DNA of 61,185 nucleotides from Erysipelotrichaceae bacterium (lineage in GTDB: Bacteria; Bacillota_I; Bacilli_A; Acholeplasmatales; Anaeroplasmataceae), in NCBI GenBank assembly GCA_015059145.1, contig SVAZ01000009.1:1-61185 (forward strand). Reading direction: 5' to 3'. Positions 43,403-53,042 of the stretch are shown in pieces (within the stretch, counting starts at the first letter, position 1; each line of letters opens with the position of its first letter). Under the pieces are notes generated by a model. That model was not told where the DNA came from. It saw only the letters and a list, made by a program, of their open reading frames with translations, and searched no databases. Made by a program: the position numbers and the translations under genes.

Positions 43403-45028
43403 TTAATTTACCTTACTATTGATTCCTTTAGACTTTAATAATTCCTTATTTTCGTACATTTTCTTGTCAGCAGATTTAAATACCTCATCATATGAACTAA
43501 ATAATTCAGGATTAAATACCTCATATCCTACAGCAACCTTAGGTTTAATTTTACCTTTTTGGCCTTTAATTCGTTTTTCAAATTGACTGTAGAATAATTT
43601 ACTAGAAGCATTATCACATCCACTTAATATTACAGCAAATTCATCTCCACCAATACGATATGAATTCTCATTTCCAAAAACACTTGAAATTATACGTGCC
43701 GTTTCAATAATTAATTCATTACCAGCTTGATGTCCAAAGCTGTCATTAATAGATTTTAATCCGTTTAAATCAATAATAAATACAGCATATGATGTTAAAC
43801 CATATTTAACCTCATCCTCAATCTCTTCTACTCTAGATTGGTATGATGTATTGTTGTATATACCAGTTAATTTATCTAGTTTAGCTAAATTTTCGATATA
43901 ATCTACACGTATTTTTAGCATTTTAACTGTTTCAGACATCGCTTTTGCAAGAACACCAACCTCGTCATTTGAATTACAATCAATATCGATATCTAAATTA
44001 CCATTAGCAATTTCATTTGCAGCATTAGTAATAGACTTTAATGGTTGTACAATTCTATGTGTAATAGCAATAGTAATTCCTGTAAATATAGCAGTCAAAA
44101 CAACAAGCATTATAACTACTTGAGTAACAAGAGTATTTAAAGATTTATTTATTTCAGTTTTAGGGGCAGTAACAGCTAGATACATCCCATTGCTAAGCTC
44201 CCTAAATGATATTTTCATTAATCTTTTATTTATTTTATAGCTGAAAATAATGTCATCACTTTCTAATCTTGAAGATTCAACATCCATTTTTTCTACCGAA
44301 CTTAAATCCTCTTTCGAATGAATAACTGCTAAATTTGAATCAGTTAAAAATGAAAAACCAGTTTCATACAATAGTATATCATCAACTATATTAGTTAATA
44401 CTGAAAAATCGATATCCATACCTACAACACCAATAAAAACATCTTTAACAAATATTGGATTTACGTATGAAATAACTAAGTCTTCACTAACTACATTATG
44501 ATAAGGCTTTAGCCATGTAGGCTTACCTGAATTATAAGGAATATAATACCATCCAACATTATTAGTATCGTTAGCTGGATATTTAGATAAATCTGTTTTT
44601 TCAGCATTAATAGAATGTAGTCCAGTATTATAATCTTTAGTTAAAAAGAAACCAGCTGTCGAATTAGTTAATTCGTGATTGAATCTAAAATAAATAGAGT
44701 TTGAGCCTGGAGTTTCATTTGCAACAGTATAACTTAAATGATATAGATGCTCAACATAATAATCAAATTCAGCTTCATTACGAAGCGAATCGGGATTCTC
44801 TAAATTATCAACAGCGAATTTAGCGATGGTATCAACAGATTGCTCAATTGCCTCTAATGTAGAATTAAGCTCATGAGTTTTATCCTCGCATGTAAGATTT
44901 AATATTTTATTAGAGTCACGATTCATTGAAACCTCTAATCTATATATAGCTAAACCACCAACAGTTAAAATTGTAATAATCGTTGTAACTAAAATTAATG
45001 TAATTAGTTTTTTTGCAATAGACCTCAT
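43403..45028 (-). CDS. Membrane diguanylate cyclase: dCache-HAMP-GGDEF
   Basis: 541 residues. TM1 at about 8-30, an extracellular ~250-residue dCache-like sensor (with 'V-G-M-D-I-D-F'), TM2 near 285-310, and a HAMP domain ('R-I-V-Q-P-L-K-S-I-T'). The C-terminal GGDEF domain begins 'L-T-G-I-Y-N-N' and has intact R-I-G-G-D-E-F. It should make c-di-GMP in response to an external ligand. No I-site RxxD is evident upstream of GGDEF. ATG 45028 is used because GAGGGGG lies upstream; the in-frame start at 45049 precedes it. It is the only c-di-GMP gene in the window. Confidence 0.92.
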   Translation of the reverse strand: MRSIAKKLITLILVTTIITILTVGGLAIYRLEVSMNRDSNKILNLTCEDKTHELNSTLEAIEQSVDTIAKFAVDNLENPDSLRNEAEFDYYVEHLYHLSYTVANETPGSNSIYFRFNHELTNSTAGFFLTKDYNTGLHSINAEKTDLSKYPANDTNNVGWYYIPYNSGKPTWLKPYHNVVSEDLVISYVNPIFVKDVFIGVVGMDIDFSVLTNIVDDILLYETGFSFLTDSNLAVIHSKEDLSSVEKMDVESSRLESDDIIFSYKINKRLMKISFRELSNGMYLAVTAPKTEINKSLNTLVTQVVIMLVVLTAIFTGITIAITHRIVQPLKSITNAANEIANGNLDIDIDCNSNDEVGVLAKAMSETVKMLKIRVDYIENLAKLDKLTGIYNNTSYQSRVEEIEDEVKYGLTSYAVFIIDLNGLKSINDSFGHQAGNELIIETARIISSVFGNENSYRIGGDEFAVILSGCDNASSKLFYSQFEKRIKGQKGKIKPKVAVGYEVFNPELFSSYDEVFKSADKKMYENKELLKSKGINSKVN

Positions 45029-45096
45029 ATTTATCGCCCCCTCTGACAAATATAGTCTAACTTGATTTATAATATATTATATCATAACTACTTCAA

Positions 45097-46506
45097 TTAT
45101 TCATTATTAATTGTTATTTTTTTATTATATTTTTTTAATTCCTTATCAAGCTTTATATCAAATTTTGAAAGCTTTTCTTCAATAATATTTAAATACCCCT
45201 TTGTAATAGTATCACAAGAATCATCTATTTTCTTTGAAGCTAAAAGAATAGCTTCATTATTTTTTCTAATTGATGATATTTCTTTAGATAGCTTTTCAAG
45301 TGGATTATCTAAGTAAGTCTTTTTAATGGCCTCAAATTCATTCATCATATCAATTGAATTTTTAAGCTCTAGTTTGGATTCAATATCAGCTAAAATAAGA
45401 TCAGCAAATCTTTTTGATAGTGAAGCAATCATATTTAAAAAAGTCATCATATATGCAGGTCTGACTACATACATATCAGGATATTCTAAAACTTTAAAAA
45501 TTGGCAAATCATTTGATTTATCAGATTCAAGATTAGAAACTAAAACAGCATACTTGCAGTTTTTCTTATTTCTATTTGAATCTAAAGCTTTATAATATTC
45601 TGAGTTTTTCTTTTTATTTTGAGAATCTGGATTTTCATCCTTCATATCTAGGCATACACTAGCTAACAATTCATCCTCATTATGCTTATCGCTTGCGAAC
45701 ACCTTAAAGATATAATCAGCCTTACTACCCTTTGCTTCTCCTTCTTCCTTAACCACCTTATTATCCTTAATCCATGTACAATTAGTTAAGCCATTTTGCA
45801 TATAAGAGTTGACCTCATTGTTACACCAAGACTCTAAATCCTCACCTGTTTGCTTAACATTTAATGCAGCTCTTTGACGCTGTAAAGAATTAAATGCCTC
45901 ATCCTTAGCTAACAATTGCTTTGAATATTCATCCTTTAGTCTTTGAATTTCTAATTCAAATTCTCTATTTTTCTTCTCAGATTCAAGAGCATTCGCATTC
46001 CTAATGGCATCAATTTCACTCTTTTTAATTAATTCATAATTTGAAATAGTATTATTTAATGAATTAATAGTATCATTATTCTTTTTTTCAAGCTCACTCT
46101 TTTGTAGCTGTAGCTTACTTTCATATTCCATTTTTAAAGCCTCAAGCCTATTATTCAAATCATTAATTTCCTTATTCGATGCATTTTCAAGCTTAGATTT
46201 TAAAAGCTCTAAATCATTTTTTTTAAGCTGCTCAAATGAATCAAGCTTATTATTTAATAGCGCAACTTTTTCTTTGTATTCTGCTTCTAATGAAATAAGC
46301 TTACTCTTATTTTCTGCATCTAGCTTAGCTTTATATTCATTTAATTTTTGATTATATAATTTATCTGCTCCATCATCAATCAATGCTTCAAGACTAGAAT
46401 AATCAACATTACTTAAGCTTGATAAGTCGATGTAATCACCCTTTTTAGCATCCTCATCAATAATTAGAGTATTTCTATCCTTAACATAAACATTTAATTT
46501 TTTCAT
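45097..46506 (-). CDS. DUF2130 protein: coiled coil plus PD-(D/E)XK-like domain
   Basis: 469 residues. Residues ~50-215 form a long Lys/Glu/Leu-rich coiled coil. The C-terminal half has 'G-S-K-A-D-Y-I-F-K-V' and 'V-C-L-D-M-K-D-E-N-P' followed by 'N-S-E-Y-Y-K-A-L-D-S-N-R', the DUF2130 pattern, which others have likened to restriction-type nucleases. Here the usual E-x-K is D-M-K. Function unknown. ATG 46506 follows GGAGGCAG by a few nt. Confidence 0.82.
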   Translation of the reverse strand: MKKLNVYVKDRNTLIIDEDAKKGDYIDLSSLSNVDYSSLEALIDDGADKLYNQKLNEYKAKLDAENKSKLISLEAEYKEKVALLNNKLDSFEQLKKNDLELLKSKLENASNKEINDLNNRLEALKMEYESKLQLQKSELEKKNNDTINSLNNTISNYELIKKSEIDAIRNANALESEKKNREFELEIQRLKDEYSKQLLAKDEAFNSLQRQRAALNVKQTGEDLESWCNNEVNSYMQNGLTNCTWIKDNKVVKEEGEAKGSKADYIFKVFASDKHNEDELLASVCLDMKDENPDSQNKKKNSEYYKALDSNRNKKNCKYAVLVSNLESDKSNDLPIFKVLEYPDMYVVRPAYMMTFLNMIASLSKRFADLILADIESKLELKNSIDMMNEFEAIKKTYLDNPLEKLSKEISSIRKNNEAILLASKKIDDSCDTITKGYLNIIEEKLSKFDIKLDKELKKYNKKITINNE

Positions 46507-46662
46507 ATACTGCCTCCTCTTAAAAAACAAAAATGGATGTATTTTTTGTAAATGACTTTATTATATATATTATTATTATACCATAATTGCATATAATTTA
46601 TATTTACTAGTTTAAATATAATTATAAATTTGTCATAATTTATGTTCATTTCAAAAATTAAA

Positions 46663-46689
46663 TAAAAAAAGAGGGAAAATCCCTCTAAT
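46663..46689 (-). terminator. Terminator of the small-membrane-protein operon
   Basis: AGAGGGA and TCCCTCT form a 7-bp stem with a 3-nt loop, T7 on the minus strand. Confidence 0.85.
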
Positions 46690-46827
46690 TTATCTAATTT
46701 TTTTATTATTTATCAATATAACAACTCCTGCTGTTAATAAAATCAATAGGAGTAACACTGCTATACATATTATCACAAGAATTAAAACGGAACCTATGGA
46801 AGGACCTGAAACTATATCATATATCAT
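46690..46827 (-). CDS. 45-residue single-pass membrane protein
   Basis: Begins M-I-Y-D-I-V-S-G-P-S, then a long hydrophobic stretch (residues ~11-39, 'G-S-V-L-I-L-V-I-I-C-I-A-V') and a basic end N-N-K-K-I-R. GGAGG lies 7-8 nt before the ATG on the minus strand, and a terminator follows directly. It is short, but the ribosome site, membrane helix with a positive C-terminus and terminator make it a likely gene. It is downstream of the 117-residue membrane gene and MFS gene. Confidence 0.7.
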   Translation of the reverse strand: MIYDIVSGPSIGSVLILVIICIAVLLLLILLTAGVVILINNKKIR

Positions 46828-46863
46828 TTTATTTACCTCCATCTTAAAACTATTAAAAAAAAT

Positions 46864-47217
46864 TTATATTTGCATAAATAATGCTGTAATTATAAATATA
46901 AGTAATCCAATTAAAAAGCTATATGAATTACAAATGAAACTACATATAAAGCTTTTTTTAATTTTTTTTATAGCTATAAAATATAAAACTGCTTCAATAA
47001 ATAAAATTAAAATCTCTAATAATAATACTATCAACCAATAAATTAATTCCGATTTATAATCATATAAATACAAAAATAAATTCAGTGGCACATTTGTAAT
47101 TAAATTAATAAGTATAGAATATAATAAAATATTTTTTCTTCTTACGCCTATAAACAATAAAGCAACAAATTCAATTATAGCTGTTAATATGAAACAAAAC
47201 AATAATGTAGGAATCAT
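46864..47217 (-). CDS. Four-helix membrane protein, unknown
   Basis: 117 residues with four hydrophobic segments and little soluble sequence; no family recognised. It starts 2 nt after the MFS gene stop, so the pair is coupled. Confidence 0.7.
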   Translation of the reverse strand: MIPTLLFCFILTAIIEFVALLFIGVRRKNILLYSILINLITNVPLNLFLYLYDYKSELIYWLIVLLLEILILFIEAVLYFIAIKKIKKSFICSFICNSYSFLIGLLIFIITALFMQI

Positions 47218-47219
47218 AA

Positions 47220-48227
47220 TTAAACCTCTTTAAATTTGTTATTGGATATTATAACAAATACAATTGATAATATTGAACCTATTATAATCATAGTATATAT
47301 AGCTATGTCTTCAAATCCTATCATCGATAATAAATATCCTGGGAATAATATAGCAGCAAGTAATCCAAATCCAAATCCTTCATTATTATTTAAAACCTTG
47401 TTTATTAAATATAGTGTTAAAGGCATTGAACAATTAAATAACAGTATACCTATTAATGATAAAACAAAGTTATTATTAAATAATACTAGTAAAATAGCAG
47501 CTAGCACCATGGTTATAACGATAGTTTTATTTACACCTATTATTTTAGCAATAACACCACCTAGGATTTTACCTAGCATTGCAGCACCTGATATCATAAT
47601 TAGCATCCATATCTCTTTGTCAAAATCTAAGATAAATACATTTCCAACAAAGCTTCTAATAAATACTACACTACATATAAGTATAATTGGTAAAACATTA
47701 ATATCTATATCCTTTTCGTTTCTATTAAAAATTATATTTTGTTTTTTTGTTAATAATATTACTAAGGATATTATAAACAATAAAGTAGCAAAAATGATCC
47801 ATATATATAAATAATTACAGTATCGTCCTATAGCTAAACCTAATGCACCTGTAGATACAAAAACACCAATAGATACAAAATCATTATTTGTATTAGTAAT
47901 TACATATTTACCACCTGATATATGAAATAATGAATTACCTAAGCCTAATAACAAGGCAGAAATTATTGGACTATTCATTAATATTAGTCCTAATATTATA
48001 AATATTAAGCATAATAATAAAAAGATTTTTTCATTTTTATATTTATCAATTAATAATCCAAAAATAGGTTGAGTTACAAACGCCATAATATTATATATGA
48101 AAAATACATAAATATCTAATTTTGTGCTATACAGTGTACTAAATATAACTAAAGCACAAATTCCATCTACTAAAAAATGTAATATATTATATAAATAAGC
48201 TGTAACTTTTGAATTTACATTTATCAT
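47220..48227 (-). CDS. MFS-type transporter, short
   Basis: 335 residues with about ten hydrophobic helices, fewer than the usual 12 helices and ~400 residues. 'F-G-L-L-I-D-K-Y-K-N-E-K' between helices 2 and 3 matches the MFS loop G-x-x-x-D-R/K. 'G-L-G-N-S-L-F-H-I-S-G-G-K' resembles the fosmidomycin-resistance (Fsr)-like branch. Substrate unknown. First gene of a three-gene membrane operon. Confidence 0.75.
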   Translation of the reverse strand: MINVNSKVTAYLYNILHFLVDGICALVIFSTLYSTKLDIYVFFIYNIMAFVTQPIFGLLIDKYKNEKIFLLLCLIFIILGLILMNSPIISALLLGLGNSLFHISGGKYVITNTNNDFVSIGVFVSTGALGLAIGRYCNYLYIWIIFATLLFIISLVILLTKKQNIIFNRNEKDIDINVLPIILICSVVFIRSFVGNVFILDFDKEIWMLIMISGAAMLGKILGGVIAKIIGVNKTIVITMVLAAILLVLFNNNFVLSLIGILLFNCSMPLTLYLINKVLNNNEGFGFGLLAAILFPGYLLSMIGFEDIAIYTMIIIGSILSIVFVIISNNKFKEV

Positions 48228-48278
48228 ATTTATACCTCTATATGATGCTTAATTATATTTTATAATGGATTAAAGCTA

Positions 48279-48704
48279 TTAAGCTTTGTAATTAGCCTTA
48301 ATTGTTTCAGCAACCTTAGCACATTCATCTTCAGATACTAAATTACCAGTATTCATAACGAATGTACCACCCCATTCAAAGCCATCCTTATATTTAGGAC
48401 ATAAATGAATATGTAGATGACCTAAAGTGTCACCATAAGCACCATAATTGATTCTATCAGGGTTATAAGCAGCTTGAATAGCCTTTGCAACATCACTTAC
48501 ATCCTTCATAAATGCGTTTCTTTCTTCATCAGATAAATCCTGAATTTCAGCAACATGATCCTTCTTATAAGCAACAATCATTCTACCCTTATGTGATTGA
48601 TCCTTAAATACAATTACTGATGATGTTTCAGTTTCAAATGCTAAATATCCAAATTTAGCTAAATATTCACCATATTGGCAATATGGACAATTTTCTTTTT
48701 TCAT
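48279..48704 (-). CDS. HIT-family nucleotide-binding protein
   Basis: 141 residues. The HIT triad H96-x-H98-x-H100 is in 'G-H-L-H-I-H-L', and a C-P-Y-C pair lies at residues 6-9, a zinc-type variant. Hydrolyses nucleoside phosphoramidates or dinucleotides in this family. Single-gene unit. Confidence 0.9.
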   Translation of the reverse strand: MKKENCPYCQYGEYLAKFGYLAFETETSSVIVFKDQSHKGRMIVAYKKDHVAEIQDLSDEERNAFMKDVSDVAKAIQAAYNPDRINYGAYGDTLGHLHIHLCPKYKDGFEWGGTFVMNTGNLVSEDECAKVAETIKANYKA

Positions 48705-48743
48705 AATTCATACCTCATTTCTATATTTTATTATATCACTATT

Positions 48744-48774
48744 ATAAAAAATAAAAAAGCCAAAATGGCTTTTT
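48744..48774 (-). terminator. Intrinsic terminator of lepA
   Basis: AAAAAGCC and GGCTTTTT form an 8-bp stem at the lepA stop, T-rich on minus. Confidence 0.8.
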
Positions 48775-50599
48775 AATTTTCATCAGTAGATAAAATTGCT
48801 AAGAAGGCCTCTTGTGGTACATCTACACTACCAATTGCCTTCATCTTCTTTTTACCTTCCTTTTGCTTTTCTAATAGCTTTTTCTTTCTAGAGATATCTC
48901 CACCATAGCATTTAGCTAATACATCCTTACGCATAGCCTTAATATCGCTTCTAGCAATAACCTTATGATTAATTACTGCCTGAACTGGTACCTCAAATTG
49001 CTGTCTTGGAATGATATCCTTAAGCTTTTCTACTAAAATCTTACCTCTATTATATGCAAAATCCTTATGTACAATTGTAGATAAAGCATCTACAACATCT
49101 CCATTAAGCATAATATCCATTTTAACTAGCTTAGAAGCTTCATAATCACCTAATTCATAGTCAAATGAAGCATAACCCTTTGTGTAGCTTTTAAGCTTAT
49201 CAAAGAAGTCATATACAATCTCTAAAAGTGGAATATTATAATGAATTAATGCACGAGTTTCCTCTATATACTTCATATCTATAAAAGTTCCACGCTTCTT
49301 TTGACATAAATCCATTACAGCACCTATATATTCACTAGGTGTCATAATAGTAGCCTTTACAAATGGCTCTTCTATTCTTTGAATAAGCTGTGTATCTGGT
49401 AATTGACTTGGATTATCTATTTGAATCATAGAGCCATCAGTTAAATATACATGATATGAAACAGATGGAGCTGTAGCAATCAAATCTATACCAAATTCTC
49501 TTGAAATACGTTCCTTAATAATATCCATATGTAATAATCCTAAGAAGCCACTTCTAAAGCCAAAGCCTAGTGCTTGAGATGTTTCAGGCTCGAAAATTAA
49601 AGAAGCATCTGATAGCTTAAGCTTATCTAGTGCATCTCTTAAATCCTGGTATTGCTTTGAATCGATAGGATATAATCCACAGAAAACCATTGGATTTAAT
49701 TTACGATACCCCTCTAGTGGAGTAACAGCTTTATTTTGAATAGTAGTTATTGTATCACCGACATTAACATCATTTATATCCTTAATCGATGCAGTAATAA
49801 AGCCTACATCTCCAGCCATTAAATATTCTCTTTGAACCTCTTTTGGAGTTCTAACTCCTAAATCAACAACCTGATATTCAGCTCCAGTAGCCATTAATTT
49901 AATAGTATCACCACGTCTAATAATACCCTCTTTAACACAAATAAGGATTACAACACCTCTATATGGATCAAATGCACTATCAAAAATTAAAGCTCTTGTA
50001 GGTGCTTCAATATCACCTGTAGGAGCCCCAACATACGATACAATTTGTTCTAGTATATCTCTTACACCAACACCAGTTTTCGCTGATGCTAAAACTGCCT
50101 CGTATGCTGGTAGACCTATAGTGTTTTCTATTTCATGCTTCGCTCTATCAACATCTGCAGATGGTAAATCAATTTTATTTATTAATGGTAAAATTTCTAG
50201 ATTATTATCTAAGGCCAAATATACATTAGCTAATGTTTGTGCCTCTACACCTTGTGTTGCATCAACTACCAAAATAGCTCCTTCACATGCTGCAAGAGAT
50301 CTAGATACCTCATAAGTAAAGTCAACATGGCCTGGAGTATCAATTAAATGAAATTCATATTCTAAACCATTTAATGCTTTATATTTTAAAGCAACAGCAT
50401 TTAATTTAATTGTAATACCACGTTCACGCTCTAGCTCCATTGAATCTAGAAGCTGTTGCTGCATTTCTCTTTGCTCAACAGATTCACATATCTCTAGTAT
50501 TCTATCAGCTAAAGTAGATTTTCCATGGTCAATATGGGCAATAATACAAAAGTTTCTAATCATTTTTTGTCTATTTTTCATTTTTTCAATATTGCTCAT
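48773..50599 (-). CDS. lepA: Elongation factor 4 (LepA)
   Basis: 608 residues, normal length. G1 [10 protein letters not shown]3 D-T-P-G-H-V-D-F and G4 N-K-I-D are all standard, and the unique LepA C-terminal domain is present. A ribosomal GTPase implicated in initiation or back-translocation. GGAAGTGAT precedes ATG 50599; a second ATG 18 nt downstream is possible. Confidence 0.97.
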   Translation of the reverse strand: MSNIEKMKNRQKMIRNFCIIAHIDHGKSTLADRILEICESVEQREMQQQLLDSMELERERGITIKLNAVALKYKALNGLEYEFHLIDTPGHVDFTYEVSRSLAACEGAILVVDATQGVEAQTLANVYLALDNNLEILPLINKIDLPSADVDRAKHEIENTIGLPAYEAVLASAKTGVGVRDILEQIVSYVGAPTGDIEAPTRALIFDSAFDPYRGVVILICVKEGIIRRGDTIKLMATGAEYQVVDLGVRTPKEVQREYLMAGDVGFITASIKDINDVNVGDTITTIQNKAVTPLEGYRKLNPMVFCGLYPIDSKQYQDLRDALDKLKLSDASLIFEPETSQALGFGFRSGFLGLLHMDIIKERISREFGIDLIATAPSVSYHVYLTDGSMIQIDNPSQLPDTQLIQRIEEPFVKATIMTPSEYIGAVMDLCQKKRGTFIDMKYIEETRALIHYNIPLLEIVYDFFDKLKSYTKGYASFDYELGDYEASKLVKMDIMLNGDVVDALSTIVHKDFAYNRGKILVEKLKDIIPRQQFEVPVQAVINHKVIARSDIKAMRKDVLAKCYGGDISRKKKLLEKQKEGKKKMKAIGSVDVPQEAFLAILSTDEN

Positions 50600-50654
50600 A
50601 TCATCACTTCCATTTCCTAAAATATTTTACCAAAAAAGCAAATATTTTACAAGA

Positions 50655-50689
50655 AAAAAGGGAATAGATTATTCCATTCCCTTAATTAA
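50655..50689 (-). terminator. Terminator of the padR operon
   Basis: GGGAAT and ATTCCC pair around an inner AT-rich part (50659-50682), T-rich on minus. Confidence 0.75.
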
Positions 50690-51511
50690 TTATTCATAGT
50701 CAAATTTAAAGTCTCCTACATTAACATCTGCAGTTATTATAGCACTACCACTTCCAACTCCGTTAATCCTGTAATTTGATCCATCTAAATCTAATTTTAG
50801 GTCTCCCACATCACATGAGAAGTCACCATTATTTTCTATTAATCCTTTAAAATGACAGCTTCCTGTTGATACATCTGCAGTAATTGTCTCAGTATTTACA
50901 GAAATAAAATCTAAATCTCCAACATCAACTGATCCTGTGATAATCTTTGAAGTTGTTTTTTCAATGTCTGAATTACCACACTTTACTATAAATTCTAAGT
51001 CATTAATTTCACATTCATTAATATTTAAATCACCAGTTTCAATATCTAAATACATTTGATCAATATTAATTCCTTTTATATCAACATCTCCTATATTAAC
51101 ATCTATTGTAATTTTATTTAAGATTTCATTTGGAACCTTGATAATAAATGGAGTAGTAATGTTCATATCGGTATTTAATGTAAAGAAAGATTTAATTCCA
51201 TCCTTCCATTTTTGATCAATAATAAGCTCATTATTTTCGATTGTATATTCATAGCATAAGCTTTCAGATTTTTTACCTTCAAATGTAAAGAAATCATCTT
51301 CAGTGGGTAAAATTTCTAGATTTTCAACCTCTGCCATAAAAGTTATTTGATTAAATAAATTATTTTCATATTCTCTAATATCTTTTTCATAATTCTCTAG
51401 TGAGTAAGCCTTAGCATCAAAATCATCTCTTGTAAATCCATAGACCATAAAGCATATACCAACCGCTAGAAATATAACACCAGCAATTATAGGTATGAAT
51501 ATTTTTTTCAT
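50690..51511 (-). CDS. DUF4097-type membrane-anchored beta-helix protein
   Basis: 273 residues. One N-terminal membrane helix (about 4-27), then repeated short beta units 'V-D-I-G/V-G-D-V/L-x-I/L' (I-G-D-V-D-I, T-G-D-L-N-I, V-G-D-L-D-F, V-G-D-L-K-L, V-G-D-F-K-F) that build a beta-helix as in DUF4097 proteins. Third gene of a PadR-HAAS-DUF4097 operon, a common envelope-sensing type set of unclear role. Starts in a TAATG overlap. Confidence 0.8.
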   Translation of the reverse strand: MKKIFIPIIAGVIFLAVGICFMVYGFTRDDFDAKAYSLENYEKDIREYENNLFNQITFMAEVENLEILPTEDDFFTFEGKKSESLCYEYTIENNELIIDQKWKDGIKSFFTLNTDMNITTPFIIKVPNEILNKITIDVNIGDVDIKGINIDQMYLDIETGDLNINECEINDLEFIVKCGNSDIEKTTSKIITGSVDVGDLDFISVNTETITADVSTGSCHFKGLIENNGDFSCDVGDLKLDLDGSNYRINGVGSGSAIITADVNVGDFKFDYE

Positions 51512-52176
51512 TATTTGTTACCTCCCTTACAAGTAGTAAATAACCAATTGATAACCCAAACTAAACCCTTTAATAATAGCTTTACAATGTTTATAACTAT
51601 TGGGAATACAATACATGTTACACCTATTAATACAAATCCTAAACCTATTTCAAATATAATATTAGATAATACAGCCTGTGTACATCCATGAATTATACAA
51701 ACAATACCTGCAACACCTATTGCAAAGGATGCACATGATAAGCCAACAATTATACCAACATATGCAAGTAACAAGCCTAACCAAATTGGTAATGTAGCTA
51801 TACCAATCGCAATTTTAACACCTGTAGATAAGCCACTTACATATTCAGTAACTGTTTTTCTTTGTGTTTGAGTTGATTCAGCATTTGGTTGAGCCTTATC
51901 TTGATAATTATTTTCATTGTATTCATCATAGTGTATTTTATTATCTTTTTCGAAATAATCCTTTTCAGAGCTTCTATTACCAACTGCAACTCTAGATACT
52001 ATCTCTGAAATTGGACCCAAATCATAAACAACTGAATCCTCATCCTTACCAGTTCGCTCGATTGTGTCCTCAATCAATTCATCATAATATTGAATAACAT
52101 CATCAATATCTTTACAATTACAAGATTCTAATCTAAATCTTAATTCCTTTAAAAATGTTCTCTTCCTCATATTCAT
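51511..52176 (-). CDS. HAAS domain (DUF1700) membrane protein
   Basis: 221 residues. The N-terminal ~60 residues match HAAS ('F-L-K-E-L-R-F-R-L', 'D-D-V-I-Q-Y-Y-D-E-L-I-E-D'), a domain found next to PadR regulators. Three to four membrane helices follow (about 115-215). Starts in a TAATG overlap with padR and is likely its functional partner. Confidence 0.85.
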   Translation of the reverse strand: MNMRKRTFLKELRFRLESCNCKDIDDVIQYYDELIEDTIERTGKDEDSVVYDLGPISEIVSRVAVGNRSSEKDYFEKDNKIHYDEYNENNYQDKAQPNAESTQTQRKTVTEYVSGLSTGVKIAIGIATLPIWLGLLLAYVGIIVGLSCASFAIGVAGIVCIIHGCTQAVLSNIIFEIGLGFVLIGVTCIVFPIVINIVKLLLKGLVWVINWLFTTCKGGNK

Positions 52177-52481
52177 TACCTTCCCATAATAAACTTACAT
52201 ACTCTTTCCATATCTCTCCATTCAGATATGAAATCATCAATTCTTTCTAATCCTAATCTCGTTATTCTGTAATATTTTCTTGTCCTTCCGTTAAAGTCCT
52301 TATTAAATGTTTCTAGCATATTATTAGCTTCAAGTCTTCGTAATATTGGATATAATGTAGATTCTGATATTTCTATAATTTCAGATATATCCGTAATAAT
52401 CTTATATCCATATGACGGTTGATTTTTTAAGCTGGCTAGAATACACACTTCAACAATCCCCTTTTTTAATTGTACATTCAT
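52176..52481 (-). CDS. PadR-family transcription regulator
   Basis: 101 residues from ATG 52481, with GGGAGG 5 nt upstream. Winged helix: 'L-K-K-G-I-V-E-V-C-I-L-A-S-L', 'S-Y-G-Y-K-I', 'S-E-S-T-L-Y-P-I-L-R-R-L-E', then 'R-K-Y-Y-R-I-T-R-L-G'. PadR proteins repress their own operons. Two palindromic sites upstream (52493-52513 and 52549-52569) fit autoregulation. Confidence 0.92.
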   Translation of the reverse strand: MNVQLKKGIVEVCILASLKNQPSYGYKIITDISEIIEISESTLYPILRRLEANNMLETFNKDFNGRTRKYYRITRLGLERIDDFISEWRDMERVCKFIMGR

Positions 52482-52492
52482 GTATACCTCCC

Positions 52493-52513
52493 ATACTATG
52501 TATTGCATAGTAT
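52493..52513. promoter_or_regulatory. Palindromic operator 1 of padR
   Basis: ATACTATG, 5 nt, CATAGTAT: perfect 8-bp arms, just before the padR ribosome site. Confidence 0.75.
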
Positions 52514-52545
52514 ATATGTAAAAAAATAAAACTTTTTACAACTTT

Positions 52546-52574
52546 AGTATACTATGTATAATATAGTATGTCAA
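52546..52574 (-). promoter_or_regulatory. padR operon promoter with embedded operator 2
   Basis: Minus strand: TTGACA (52569-52574), exactly 17 nt, TATACT (52546-52551). Operator 2 (52549-52569, ATACTAT and ATAGTAT) fills the space between the boxes, so a bound PadR would block polymerase. Confidence 0.8.
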
Positions 52575-52599
52575 CATAAAAATTTATTTAATTTTAAAA

Positions 52600-52632
52600 A
52601 AAAGAAAAAGGACCTATTTCACAAGATCCTTT
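52600..52632 (-). terminator. Terminator of rnpB
   Basis: Minus strand: AAAAAGGATC and GGTCCTTTTT pair, followed by a T-rich tail. Confidence 0.8.
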
Positions 52633-52970
52633 TTAGTAGTCTATAAGCCATGTTCTGTACCTTTTCAGGTGGTAACTATTTATCTACGTAACCGTCCTTA
52701 AATGCCTTCTTATTGAGCATTTAAGACTCCCCTACCATAATTTGGGTTTCTAGCTTGAGGGGTTTACCAACGTTTCATTCTCCCATTTCTAGAAGCATCG
52801 TTTCTGTGGCACTTTATGGAATACACCATATCCTAAGACTTAGGCTTCTTCCGCCGTCACTCTAACGAGTGCCCAGCCTTATTTATTAAGCTGGCACAAA
52901 CACTACAGCCATCACAGGCTGTGCTAGCATGGACTTTCCTAACAATTTCTTGCTCAGTTACCCAACTACC
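52633..52970 (-). ncRNA. rnpB: RNase P RNA, class B
   Basis: Minus strand carries GGAAAGTCCATGCTAGCAC near the 5' end, the 'CACAGCCTGTGATGGCTGTAG' helix region, and the 3' partner GAACATGGCTTATAG. This is the Bacillus-type (class B) catalytic RNA that removes tRNA 5' leaders. TATAAT at 52977-52982 gives a start near 52970. The ends are estimates to a few nt. Confidence 0.95.
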
Positions 52971-52976
52971 ATATGT

Positions 52977-52982
52977 ATTATA
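52977..52982 (-). promoter_or_regulatory. -10 box of rnpB
   Basis: TATAAT on the minus strand 7 nt before the estimated 5' end of the RNA. Confidence 0.7.
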
Positions 52983-53004
52983 ACAAAAAATTAAAAATAT
53001 TCAA

Positions 53005-53036
53005 GAAAAAAGGTTGGAACAAATCCAACCTTAATT
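53005..53036 (-). terminator. Intrinsic terminator of pnp
   Basis: AAGGTTGGA and TCCAACCTT form a 9-bp stem with a 5-nt loop, T6 on minus. Confidence 0.9.
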
Positions 53037-53042
53037 TTATAA

